From an uncultured Acidimicrobiia bacterium (GTDB lineage Bacteria > Actinomycetota > Acidimicrobiia > Spongiisociales > Spongiisociaceae), in assembly GCA_958295745.1 (NCBI GenBank), contig OY282370.1, forward strand, positions 1,706,548 to 1,770,547: 64,000 nucleotides of DNA, in the 5' to 3' direction. Position 1 is the stretch's first letter, and every line of letters begins with the position of its first letter. The position numbers were made by a program, and so were the translations under genes. Below the pieces are notes generated by a model. The model was not told where the DNA came from, searched no databases, and saw only the letters and a list, made by a program, of their open reading frames with translations. Of the stretch, positions 56,999-64,000 are shown piece by piece.

Positions 56999-58492
56999 TC
57001 AGCCGTGCTGGGGGAATCCCAGGTCCACGCCACGGTGGATCGGGTCCGGCCAGCGGCTGATGACCACCTTGGGGCGGGTGTAGAAATGGACCCCTTCCGG
57101 CCCGTAGATGGAATGGCCCCCGAAGATGGAGTCCTTCCAACCCCCGAACGAGTAGAAGGCCAGCGGCACCGGGATGGGGACGTTGATCCCCACCATCCCC
57201 ACGGAGATGTCGGACTGGAACTTGCGGGCGGCCCCTCCGTCGTTGGTGAAGACGGCGGTGCCGTTCCCGTAGGGGTTGCCGTTGATCAGGTCGATGGCCT
57301 CCTGGTAGCTGCCGCAGCGCACCACCGACAGCACCGGGCCGAAGATCTCGTCCCGATAGATGGACATGTCCGACGACACCCGGTCGAACAGGGTGGGTCC
57401 CAGGAAGAAGCCGCCCTCGTGTCCGGCGACCACCAGACTCCGGCCGTCTTCCATCAGCACCGCCCCTTCCGACTCTCCGGCGTCGATGTACGAGGCCACC
57501 CGGTCGCGGTGGGCGGCGGTGATGAGCGGCCCCATCTGGGAACCTTCTGCATCGCCCGGCCCCACCACCAGGTCGGCCAGCCGTTCCCGAACCTTCGGCA
57601 GCAGGCGGTCGGCGGCGTCGCCCACGGTCACCACCACGGAGATGGCCATGCATCGCTCGCCCGCCGATCCGTATCCGGCGGAGACGGCCGCATCGGCGGC
57701 CAGGTCCATGTCGGCGTCGGGCAGCACGATCATGTGGTTCTTGGCCCCGCCCAAGGCCTGCACCCGCTTGCCGTTCCGAGTTGCCTGCTCGTATACGTAG
57801 CGGGCGATGGGGGTGGACCCCACGAACGACACGGCGGCGATGTCGGGGTGGGTGAGGATGGCGTCCACCGCCTGCTTGTCGCCCTGCACGATGTTGAACA
57901 CCCCGTCCGGCAGGCCGGCTTCGGCCAGCAGCTCGGCGTTGAGCCTGGAAACGGAGGGGTCGCGCTCGGAGGGTTTGAGCACGAAGGTGTTGCCGCAGGC
58001 GATGGCTATCGGGAACATCCACATCGGCACCATGGCGGGAAAGTTGAACGGGGTGATGCCGGCGGCCACCCCCAGCGGCTGGCGGATGGTGAAGGTGTCC
58101 ACCTCCCGGCTGACCTGCTCGGAGAAGTCGCCTTTGAGAAGGTGGGCGATGTTGCAGGCGAACTCCACCACCTCCAAACCCCGCTGCACCTCGCCCAGGG
58201 CGTCGTCCAGGGTCTTGCCGTGTTCGGCGGTGAGCATCCGGGCCATGTCCAGACGGCGGCGGACGAGCAGCTCCCGGTAGGCGAACATGATGTTCTGGCG
58301 GCGGGTCAGAGGGGCGCGGCGCCATCCTTCGAAGGCCTGCCGGGCGGCCCGGACCGCCGCGTCCACCTCGGACGGACCCGCCAACGCCACCTCTCCGCTC
58401 CGGGCGCCGGTGGCCGGGTTGAACACCGGCCCGGTCCGCTCTGCCGCCTCGTCCCAGGTCCTGCCGTCTATCCAGTGGGTGATGGTGTTCAT
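56999..58492 (-). CDS. mmsA: Methylmalonate/malonate-semialdehyde dehydrogenase (CoA-acylating)
   Basis: 497 residues. AGITPFNFPAMVPMWMFPIA, ALGGAKNHMIVLPDADMD and the catalytic Cys in SAGERCMAISV are the MmsA hallmarks. It converts malonate semialdehyde (from beta-alanine) to acetyl-CoA, or methylmalonate semialdehyde to propionyl-CoA. It follows the dihydropyrimidinase gene by 56 bases. Confidence 0.93.
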   Translation of the reverse strand: MNTITHWIDGRTWDEAAERTGPVFNPATGARSGEVALAGPSEVDAAVRAARQAFEGWRRAPLTRRQNIMFAYRELLVRRRLDMARMLTAEHGKTLDDALGEVQRGLEVVEFACNIAHLLKGDFSEQVSREVDTFTIRQPLGVAAGITPFNFPAMVPMWMFPIAIACGNTFVLKPSERDPSVSRLNAELLAEAGLPDGVFNIVQGDKQAVDAILTHPDIAAVSFVGSTPIARYVYEQATRNGKRVQALGGAKNHMIVLPDADMDLAADAAVSAGYGSAGERCMAISVVVTVGDAADRLLPKVRERLADLVVGPGDAEGSQMGPLITAAHRDRVASYIDAGESEGAVLMEDGRSLVVAGHEGGFFLGPTLFDRVSSDMSIYRDEIFGPVLSVVRCGSYQEAIDLINGNPYGNGTAVFTNDGGAARKFQSDISVGMVGINVPIPVPLAFYSFGGWKDSIFGGHSIYGPEGVHFYTRPKVVISRWPDPIHRGVDLGFPQHG

Positions 58493-58548
58493 GGCGTCCG
58501 CCTTGTCCCGAATAGCCTTACGATGCCCGTAGGTTACGCCGCTGCGCT

Positions 58549-59970
58549 TCAGATGTAGTAGCCGGCGCCGCGGTGCAGGTATTCCCCGTCTCCTTTGGAA
58601 CCGTGATACCGGCCGTCGGAGATGATCACCTTGCCCTTCGACAGCACCGTTTCAACCTTGCCGGTCACCTCCTGCCCTTCGTAGGCCGAATAGTCCACGT
58701 CCATGTGGTGGGTGGCCGCGGAGATGGTGTGGGTGCGGTCCGGGTCGATGATGATGATGTCGGCGTCGCTGCCCACCGCGATCGTGCCTTTCTTCGGATA
58801 CAGGCCGAACATCTTGGCCGGGGCGGCGGCGGTTATCTCCACGTACCTGTTCAGGTCGATGCGCCCCGCCGTCACTCCGCCGTCGAAGATCAGCTCCATC
58901 CGGTTCTCCACCCCGGGCAGGCCGTTGGGAATGGCGGAGAAGTTGTCCCGCCCCAGCTGCTTCTGCGTGCCGAAAGCGTGGTGGTCGCCCATGCAGAACG
59001 GGCAGTGGTCGGTGGAAACCACCTGCAGGTCGTCGGTCTGCAGCCCCCTCCACAGCCGTTCCTGGTGGCCCTCCATCCGGTCCCGCAACGGCGGCGAGCA
59101 CACGTATTTGGCCCCTTCGAACCCGTTGCCCAGATCGTCCAGGTCCAGGAAAAGGTACTGGGGGCAGGTTTCGGCAAAGACTTTGCGGCCTTCGTCCCGG
59201 GCCCATATCACCTGGTCCAGGGCTTCCAGGGCCGACAGGTGAACGATGTAGAGCACCGCTCCGGTCACTTCGGCCAGACGGATGGCCCGGTGGGTGGCCT
59301 CCCCTTCGAGGGCCGCTTTACGGACCAGCCCGTGGTAGATGGGGTCGGTCTCGCCCCGCTGCAAGGCCTGCCGGACGAACACGTCTATGGCGATCCCGTT
59401 CTCGGCGTGCATGGCGATCACCGATCCGTTCTCGGCGGCCTTCTGCATGGCCATCACGATCTCCCCGTCGGTGGAGTAGAACACGCCCGGATAGGCCATG
59501 AACATCTTGAACGAGGTGACCCCCTCGTCCACCAGCATGTCCATCTCCTTGAGGGTCTGCTCGTTGATGTCGCCGGTGATCATGTGGAAGCCGTAGTCGA
59601 CGGCGCATTCGCCCTCCGCCTTGGCCATCCACCTCTCGAAGCCGTCCATGGCTGACTCCCCTTTGGCCTGGACCGCGAAATCGAGGATGGTGGTGGTGCC
59701 CCCCCAGGCCGCGGCCCGGGAACCGGTCTCGAAGGTGTCGGCGGCGGAGGTCCCTCCGAACGGCAGCTCCATGTGGGTGTGGGCGTCGATGCCCCCGGGG
59801 GCCACTATCCGGCCGCCGGCGTCGATCACCTGATCGGCGGCCACGCCCAGCTCGGCGGTTTTGGCCGGATCCAGGAGGGCCGCCACCCGCCCGTCCTCGA
59901 TCAGCACATCGGCGTGCATGCTTTCGGCGGCGGTAACCACCAAGCCGTTGGTTATGAGCGTGGAGGTCAT
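58549..59970 (-). CDS. Dihydropyrimidinase / D-hydantoinase
   Basis: 473 residues of the cyclic amidohydrolase family. The binuclear metal site motifs are visible: GGIDAHTHMELPFGG (HxH), the carbamylated Lys in VTSFKMFMAYPG, then MHAENG and VSTDHCPF. It opens dihydrouracil, dihydrothymine or hydantoin rings. Together with the downstream-encoded beta-ureidopropionase it gives the two hydrolytic steps of reductive pyrimidine breakdown. Confidence 0.93.
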   Translation of the reverse strand: MTSTLITNGLVVTAAESMHADVLIEDGRVAALLDPAKTAELGVAADQVIDAGGRIVAPGGIDAHTHMELPFGGTSAADTFETGSRAAAWGGTTTILDFAVQAKGESAMDGFERWMAKAEGECAVDYGFHMITGDINEQTLKEMDMLVDEGVTSFKMFMAYPGVFYSTDGEIVMAMQKAAENGSVIAMHAENGIAIDVFVRQALQRGETDPIYHGLVRKAALEGEATHRAIRLAEVTGAVLYIVHLSALEALDQVIWARDEGRKVFAETCPQYLFLDLDDLGNGFEGAKYVCSPPLRDRMEGHQERLWRGLQTDDLQVVSTDHCPFCMGDHHAFGTQKQLGRDNFSAIPNGLPGVENRMELIFDGGVTAGRIDLNRYVEITAAAPAKMFGLYPKKGTIAVGSDADIIIIDPDRTHTISAATHHMDVDYSAYEGQEVTGKVETVLSKGKVIISDGRYHGSKGDGEYLHRGAGYYI

Positions 59971-60058
59971 GTCCCTTCCTCCTGTCTGTTCTCTCTGGTC
60001 GTCCGGTTGTACCGGTTGTAGTTCGTCCGGCTGCGCCCCGGGCCGCCCCGTCGGCGGG

Positions 60059-60907
60059 TCAGGGCGCTACCAGGGAATCGTAGGCGTCGGGGCGGCGGTC
60101 CCGGTAGAAGGCCCATACCTTGCGCACCTGGCCGATCATGTCCATGTCCAGGTCGCGCACCACCAGCTCCTCTTCGGTGTCGGAGGCAGGGCCGCCCACC
60201 AGCTGGCCGCGAGGGTCCACGAAATAGGACGAGCCGTAGAAGTCGTTGCCGCCGTACGGCTCCTTGCCCACCCGGTTGATGGCCCCTATGAAGTATTCGT
60301 TGGCGATCGCCGAGGCGGGCTGTTCCAGATTCCACAGATGCATCGACAGGCCGCGGCTGGTGGCCGACGGGTTGAACACCAGCTTCGCCCCCGCCAGGCC
60401 CAGCGCCCGCCAGCCCTCCGGGAAGTGGCGGTCGTAGCAGATGTACACCCCGATCCGCCCCACCGCGGTGTCGAACACCGGATACCCCAGGTTGCCGGGC
60501 CGGAAGTAGAACTTCTCCCAGAAACCGTTCAGATGCGGGATGTGGGTCTTGCGGTACTTGCCGAGGTAGGCGCCGTCGGCGTCTATGACCGCTGCCGTGT
60601 TGTACAGGAACCCGTCGTCCTCCTTCTCGTACACCGGCGCCACCAGCACCATCCCCGTCTCTTTGGCCGCCGCCCTCATCCGCCGGATGGTGGGGCCGTC
60701 GGGGACCGCCTCCGCGGTGTCCTTGTGGTCGTCGTCCTGCACCTGACAGAAGTAAGGGCCGTTGAACAGCTCCTGGAAGCACATCACCTGCGCCCCCTGC
60801 TCGGCGGCCTGCCGGACGTAGGCGATGCTCTTGTCCACCATCGATTCCAAATCGCCCGTCCAGGAAGTCTGGAGAAGCGCCGCCCGGATGATATCGGCCA
60901 TGTTCAT
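60059..60907 (-). CDS. Nitrilase-family amidohydrolase, likely beta-ureidopropionase
   Basis: 282 residues. Catalytic triad in context: Glu in CFQELFNGPYFC, Lys in YRKTHIPHL and Cys in GVYICYDRHFPEGWR. The FYFRPGNLGYPVFDT and NRVGKEPYGGNDFYGSS segments match N-carbamoyl-beta-alanine amidohydrolases. It would hydrolyse N-carbamoyl-beta-alanine to beta-alanine, CO2 and ammonia. It lies between the dihydropyrimidinase gene (88 bases away) and the ABC importer genes. Confidence 0.9.
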   Translation of the reverse strand: MNMADIIRAALLQTSWTGDLESMVDKSIAYVRQAAEQGAQVMCFQELFNGPYFCQVQDDDHKDTAEAVPDGPTIRRMRAAAKETGMVLVAPVYEKEDDGFLYNTAAVIDADGAYLGKYRKTHIPHLNGFWEKFYFRPGNLGYPVFDTAVGRIGVYICYDRHFPEGWRALGLAGAKLVFNPSATSRGLSMHLWNLEQPASAIANEYFIGAINRVGKEPYGGNDFYGSSYFVDPRGQLVGGPASDTEEELVVRDLDMDMIGQVRKVWAFYRDRRPDAYDSLVAP

Positions 60908-60935
60908 CGGCCCCTTTACTGCTCGACTGCCTCGG

Positions 60936-61044
60936 AGAGTGTTGAACGATGACGACGCCCTTGGTCCGCGCCCTCAGCCCGCCGCTCGACGACCCGGCAT
61001 TTTATCATCGACCGACGGGCCGCCGGGGATCGCTCGACACTCTT
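60936..61044. repeat. Imperfect inverted repeat in the gap between binding protein and amidohydrolase genes
   Basis: AGAGTGTTGAACGAT (60936-60950) and ATCGCTCGACACTCT (61030-61044) match as inverted arms at 13 of 15 positions, 79 bases apart. They occupy the 179-base gap between the substrate-binding-protein and amidohydrolase genes of an otherwise tight operon. It could be an mRNA processing or partial-termination hairpin, or a small MITE-like insertion. Confidence 0.45.
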
Positions 61045-61086
61045 CGATGTTTATGGGGGCCGGTTCCGCCGGGCCCCTGTTTCAGT

Positions 61087-62169
61087 TCATTCGCCGCCTG
61101 GGTTGAGGGTGACGGTGGCCCGTTGCCAGTTTGCGCCTACTGTGTCTAGGCCGTCGTCTTCGAGTGCGTCTACTGCTGCTTGGGCGTAGTCGGTTCGGTA
61201 GGCGCTGCTGCCTGGGTCGGCGCTGATCACGCCTTGGCCGACGGCTACGTCGATGGTCTGTGCCCACAGGTCCGGGTCCATTACTCCGATCCCGGCTGGG
61301 GAGGGCCAGATCAAGCCGTTGATCTCGTTCATCTGCCAGGTTTGGTGGCTGCGTCCCAGGGTGGGTCCGGCCGCCAGCACGATTTCCACGCAGGCGTCCG
61401 GGTTGTCTCGGCAGTGGATCCAACCCCGGAAGGAAGCCCTGAGGAAGGCTTCCACTGTGTCTGGGTTTTCCTCTGCGTATTGTTCGGTTACCCAGATGGC
61501 GTCTTGGAGCATGGCGGTGGCGATGGCCGGGTCGTTGAAGTCGATCACGTTCAGGTCGCTGGGCTGGTACAGCTGGCCGGTGGCGGGGTTGGTGGCCTCC
61601 AGCACCTGGGCGTACTCGTTGTAGATCATGGCCTCGGCGGCGGCGATCTCCCGATTGAGCAGCGCTTCCATGTCGAAGCTCTGGGCGACCAGCTCCACGT
61701 CTTGTACACCGAATTTCTCGATGGCTGCGGTCAGTTCGTATTCGTTGCCGAAGCCCCAGTTGCCGACTGCTTTGCCTGCCCAGTCGGTGGGGGAGGTGAT
61801 TCCTGAGTCGGCCCAGGACACCATCAGGGTGCCTGAACGCTGGAACACTTGGCCCACGTTGACCAGCCCGGCGTCTTCTTCGTTGGATACCAGAGCCTTG
61901 GGTACCCAGGCGAGTCCGAACTGGGCGCCGCCGGTAGCGACCACCTGCTGGGGAACGATCTCCACCGCTCCCTCCAGGATGGTCACGTCCAGGCCTTCTT
62001 CTTCGTAGAATCCCTGGTCGACAGCCGCGTAGTAACCGGCGAACTGGGCCTGCGCCACCCACTGCAGCTGCAGGTTTATGGGGGTTAGCTCATCGTCCCC
62101 CGCGCAGGCTGCGGCTGCCAACGTCAACGCCCCCAAGGCCGCGGCCAGTTTGAAAAGTCTTGTCCGCAT
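61087..62169 (-). CDS. ABC transporter substrate-binding lipoprotein (NMT1/THI5-like)
   Basis: 360 residues. Signal LFKLAAALGALTLAAAAC with a lipobox, then LQLQWVAQAQFAGYYAAVDQ and GFYEEEGLDVTILEG, the hallmark of the ThiY/NMT1-like binding proteins for pyrimidine-type compounds. ATG 62169 has GGAGAAGG just upstream. It presents the substrate to the permease pair and ATPase encoded upstream; a pyrimidine or hydantoin is the likely ligand from context. Confidence 0.92.
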   Translation of the reverse strand: MRTRLFKLAAALGALTLAAAACAGDDELTPINLQLQWVAQAQFAGYYAAVDQGFYEEEGLDVTILEGAVEIVPQQVVATGGAQFGLAWVPKALVSNEEDAGLVNVGQVFQRSGTLMVSWADSGITSPTDWAGKAVGNWGFGNEYELTAAIEKFGVQDVELVAQSFDMEALLNREIAAAEAMIYNEYAQVLEATNPATGQLYQPSDLNVIDFNDPAIATAMLQDAIWVTEQYAEENPDTVEAFLRASFRGWIHCRDNPDACVEIVLAAGPTLGRSHQTWQMNEINGLIWPSPAGIGVMDPDLWAQTIDVAVGQGVISADPGSSAYRTDYAQAAVDALEDDGLDTVGANWQRATVTLNPGGE

Positions 62170-62333
62170 CGTTTCCTTCTCCCTATGGTTCACTGCTTGC
62201 TATTCCGGCAAGACTCAAATGATACCTGTATACGGTGACGTATAGGGGTGCAAACCCGGGATTGGGAGGATTCCTGTGTGCGGGCACCGGATTGCGGTGC
62301 GCCGCAACTCGAGTTTTTCCAATATCCGAAGGC

Positions 62334-63104
62334 TCAAGCCCGGCGGACAGAAATGTGCCAGGGGATGGCCCGCCGCTCGATCCACACCACCAACAGATAC
62401 AAGGCCATTCCGAAGGCAGACGCCAGCGCGATGGCCGCCCATGCCTCCTCGAACTGGAGCAACCCGGCCTTGGTGGTGATGTACTGGCCGAGCCGGGCCT
62501 GGGGGCCGCCGAAGAACTCTTTGACGATAGCCCCGATCAGGCTCAGGGCGGCCGCCACCTTCATGGCCGAGAACAGGTACGGTCCGGAGGTGGGCAGCTG
62601 CAGTTTGCGGAGGACCGTTCCCCGGCGGGCGGCGTAGGAGTCCAGCAGCTCCATCTGCGAGGCGTCCGCCGACAGCAGGCCTCGCACCATGTTGATCATC
62701 ACCGGGAAGAACACCAGCACCGCCACCACGAAAATAGACCCGGCCGGACTGAGGATGCCGAACCAGGAGTTGGCGATGGGGGCCAGCACGATGATGGGGG
62801 TGGAATTGGCGGCCACTGCGAACGGCACCGCCCCGTCCCGGATGAACCTCCAGCGGGCCGCGGCCAGCGAAACCAGCACCGCCGCCGCCGACCCCGCGGC
62901 CAGCCCGGCCAAGGCGGTGGTGAAAGTGCTCCATCCGGCTTCGAACAGGTCGGAGGCTTCGGCTTCGAAGGCGGCTGCGATGGCAGTCGGGGCGGGCAGG
63001 ATGAAACCTTTGATGTTGAAGATGCGCACCGCGGCTTCCCACACCGCCAGCCCCCCGGCGAACAGGACCGCGGCCGGCCCCCACCTCCGCATCAGGCCCC
63101 TCAC
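62334..63104 (-). CDS. ABC transporter permease
   Basis: 256 residues of the BPD-type inner-membrane family, about six transmembrane helices. The EAA-like loop is SYAARRGTVLRKLQLPTSGP and IGAIVKEFFGG follows. The GTG start overlaps the ATPase stop (GTGA); an ATG at 63092 is an alternative. Confidence 0.9.
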   Translation of the reverse strand: MRGLMRRWGPAAVLFAGGLAVWEAAVRIFNIKGFILPAPTAIAAAFEAEASDLFEAGWSTFTTALAGLAAGSAAAVLVSLAAARWRFIRDGAVPFAVAANSTPIIVLAPIANSWFGILSPAGSIFVVAVLVFFPVMINMVRGLLSADASQMELLDSYAARRGTVLRKLQLPTSGPYLFSAMKVAAALSLIGAIVKEFFGGPQARLGQYITTKAGLLQFEEAWAAIALASAFGMALYLLVVWIERRAIPWHISVRRA

Positions 63105-63874
63105 ATGTCCTCCACCGCCCTCAGACCATCCCTGACCGAAGTCAGCAGCTCGAAGAAGCGCTGATCCTCCCGGGTTTCCCGGTTGCGGGGCTGGGGAAGG
63201 TCGATGTCCACCGCCCGGGTGATGCGGCCCGGCCGGGGCGACATGATCACCACCCGATTGGACAGGAACACCGCCTCCGGGATGGAATGGGTGACGAACA
63301 CCACCGTGGTGCGGGTCTCGGACCAGATCCGCAGCAGCTCGGCCTGCATCCGTTCCCGGGTCATCTCGTCCAAGGCGCCGAACGGCTCGTCCATCAGCAG
63401 GATGGAAGGCTCGAAGGCCAGCGCCCGGGCGATGGACACCCGCTGCTGCATCCCGCCCGACAGCTGCCACGGATAATGGTCGGCGAAATCGGCTAGCCCC
63501 ACCAGCTCCAGCATGGCCTCCGCCCGCTCCCGGCGCTCGCCCTTGTCCGTCTCCATTATCTCCAAGGGGAGCTCCACGTTGGCCCGGATCTTGCGCCATT
63601 CCAGCAGGGTTGCGGACTGGAACACCATTCCGTAGTCGCGGTCGATGCGAGCCGCGGACGGAGTTTTTCCGTTGACCGCGACGGCGCCGACGGTGGGGGA
63701 TATCAGGTCGCCGATCAGCCGCAGCATGGTCGATTTGCCGCATCCGGAGGGCCCGATCAGGGAGACGAACTCGCCTTGGCCGACCGCCAGGTCGATCCCC
63801 GCCAAGGCCTTCACCTCTTGGCCGGTGCCGGGGTTGAACACCATATCCACCCCGCTCAGCCGCACGGCGGTCAT
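63101..63874 (-). CDS. ABC transporter ATP-binding protein
   Basis: 257 residues, NitT/TauT-type. Walker A GPSGCGKST, signature LSGGMQQR, Walker B ILLMDEPFGALD and the H-loop VTHSIPEA are all present. It powers the adjacent permeases. Its ATG overlaps the stop of the preceding permease gene (ATGA) and its stop overlaps the next permease start. Confidence 0.95.
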   Translation of the reverse strand: MTAVRLSGVDMVFNPGTGQEVKALAGIDLAVGQGEFVSLIGPSGCGKSTMLRLIGDLISPTVGAVAVNGKTPSAARIDRDYGMVFQSATLLEWRKIRANVELPLEIMETDKGERRERAEAMLELVGLADFADHYPWQLSGGMQQRVSIARALAFEPSILLMDEPFGALDEMTRERMQAELLRIWSETRTTVVFVTHSIPEAVFLSNRVVIMSPRPGRITRAVDIDLPQPRNRETREDQRFFELLTSVRDGLRAVEDM

Positions 63875-64000
63875 GCGGTTGCCTCCTGTACGGCGGCCGG
63901 CGTTTCGGCGGCGTCCAGCCGCATCGACTGCGGCACCACCGCCCGCTCGGCGCCGGCCACCGCCCCCACGAACACGATGCCCAGCAGGGAGGCGACCAGG
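63871..64000 (-). CDS. ABC transporter permease (partial, C-terminus only)
   Basis: The last 42 codons of a gene that runs off the right edge. The residues ASLLGIVFVGAVAGAERAVV, then PQSMRLDAAE form the final helix and tail of a second BPD-type permease. The stop overlaps the ATPase start by four bases. The importer therefore has two different permease subunits. Confidence 0.8.
   Translation of the reverse strand, partial: LVASLLGIVFVGAVAGAERAVVPQSMRLDAAETPAAVQEATA

Overview
The window looks like a chromosomal contig of a high-GC actinobacterium, most likely an uncultured relative of Acidimicrobiia. The lineage is inferred from gene content: polyphosphate glucokinase, an MMPL exporter, a MutT1-like Nudix-phosphatase fusion, two F420-type LLM oxidoreductases, a mycothiol-type arsenate reductase and an Rv2466c-family oxidoreductase. 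No rRNA or other phylogenetic marker is present to settle it. Most of the window is ordinary high-GC coding DNA. Lower-GC patches lie near 4.1 kb, 13.2-13.5 kb, 26.3-26.8 kb, 40.2-43.6 kb and 48.6-51.1 kb and hold the accessory genes.

Layout: 1-4.2 kb is one end of a type I-G (formerly I-U) CRISPR-Cas operon on the minus strand (67-aa small ORF, csb1, csb2, cas3 running off the edge); no array is visible. 4.4-12.99 kb holds an AlgH-like protein, a VWA lipoprotein, a methyltransferase, an MMPL exporter and hisC. 13.2-24.5 kb holds a small AT-rich island, a fused E1 alpha/beta dehydrogenase, a DM13 protein, LOG, Nudix, DUF3179, sigma factor, YyaL and cystathionine beta-synthase genes. 24.5-27.4 kb holds a perfect palindrome, a 16S-tail-like sequence, a selenocysteine tRNA and a divergent pair of small AT-rich genes. 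27.4-40.1 kb holds hflX, ppgK, an arsC/aquaporin pair, gnd, manA, pepN, an in-frame-UGA selenoprotein, an F420 enzyme, a cation antiporter and a DAHP-synthase-like/chorismate mutase gene preceded by an aromatic leader peptide and terminator. 40.2-43.6 kb is accessory (AAA-DUF4143 ATPase, MFS remnant, 76-aa protein, dGTPase). 43.7-48.6 kb holds lgt, leuD, leuC, an aromatic decarboxylase and a cupin. 48.6-51.1 kb is a low-GC DUF262-HNH-AlbA_2 gene. 51.1-55.9 kb holds proline/hydroxyproline-type catabolic genes. 55.9-64 kb is a reductive-pyrimidine/hydantoin catabolic operon with its own ABC importer.

The strongest observations are: (1) a tRNA-Sec (26,002-26,096) together with a UGA-containing Rv2466c/DsbA-family gene (36,260-36,898) whose CPWC active site reads UPWC and is followed by a SECIS-like hairpin; (2) a Phe/Tyr-rich leader peptide plus a terminator in front of a chorismate mutase fused to a DAHP-synthase-like domain that has lost its metal- and PEP-binding residues; (3) a small uncharacterised ORF with its own promoter and ribosome binding site heading the cas operon; (4) a DUF262-HNH-AlbA_2 fusion that may be an antiphage protein.
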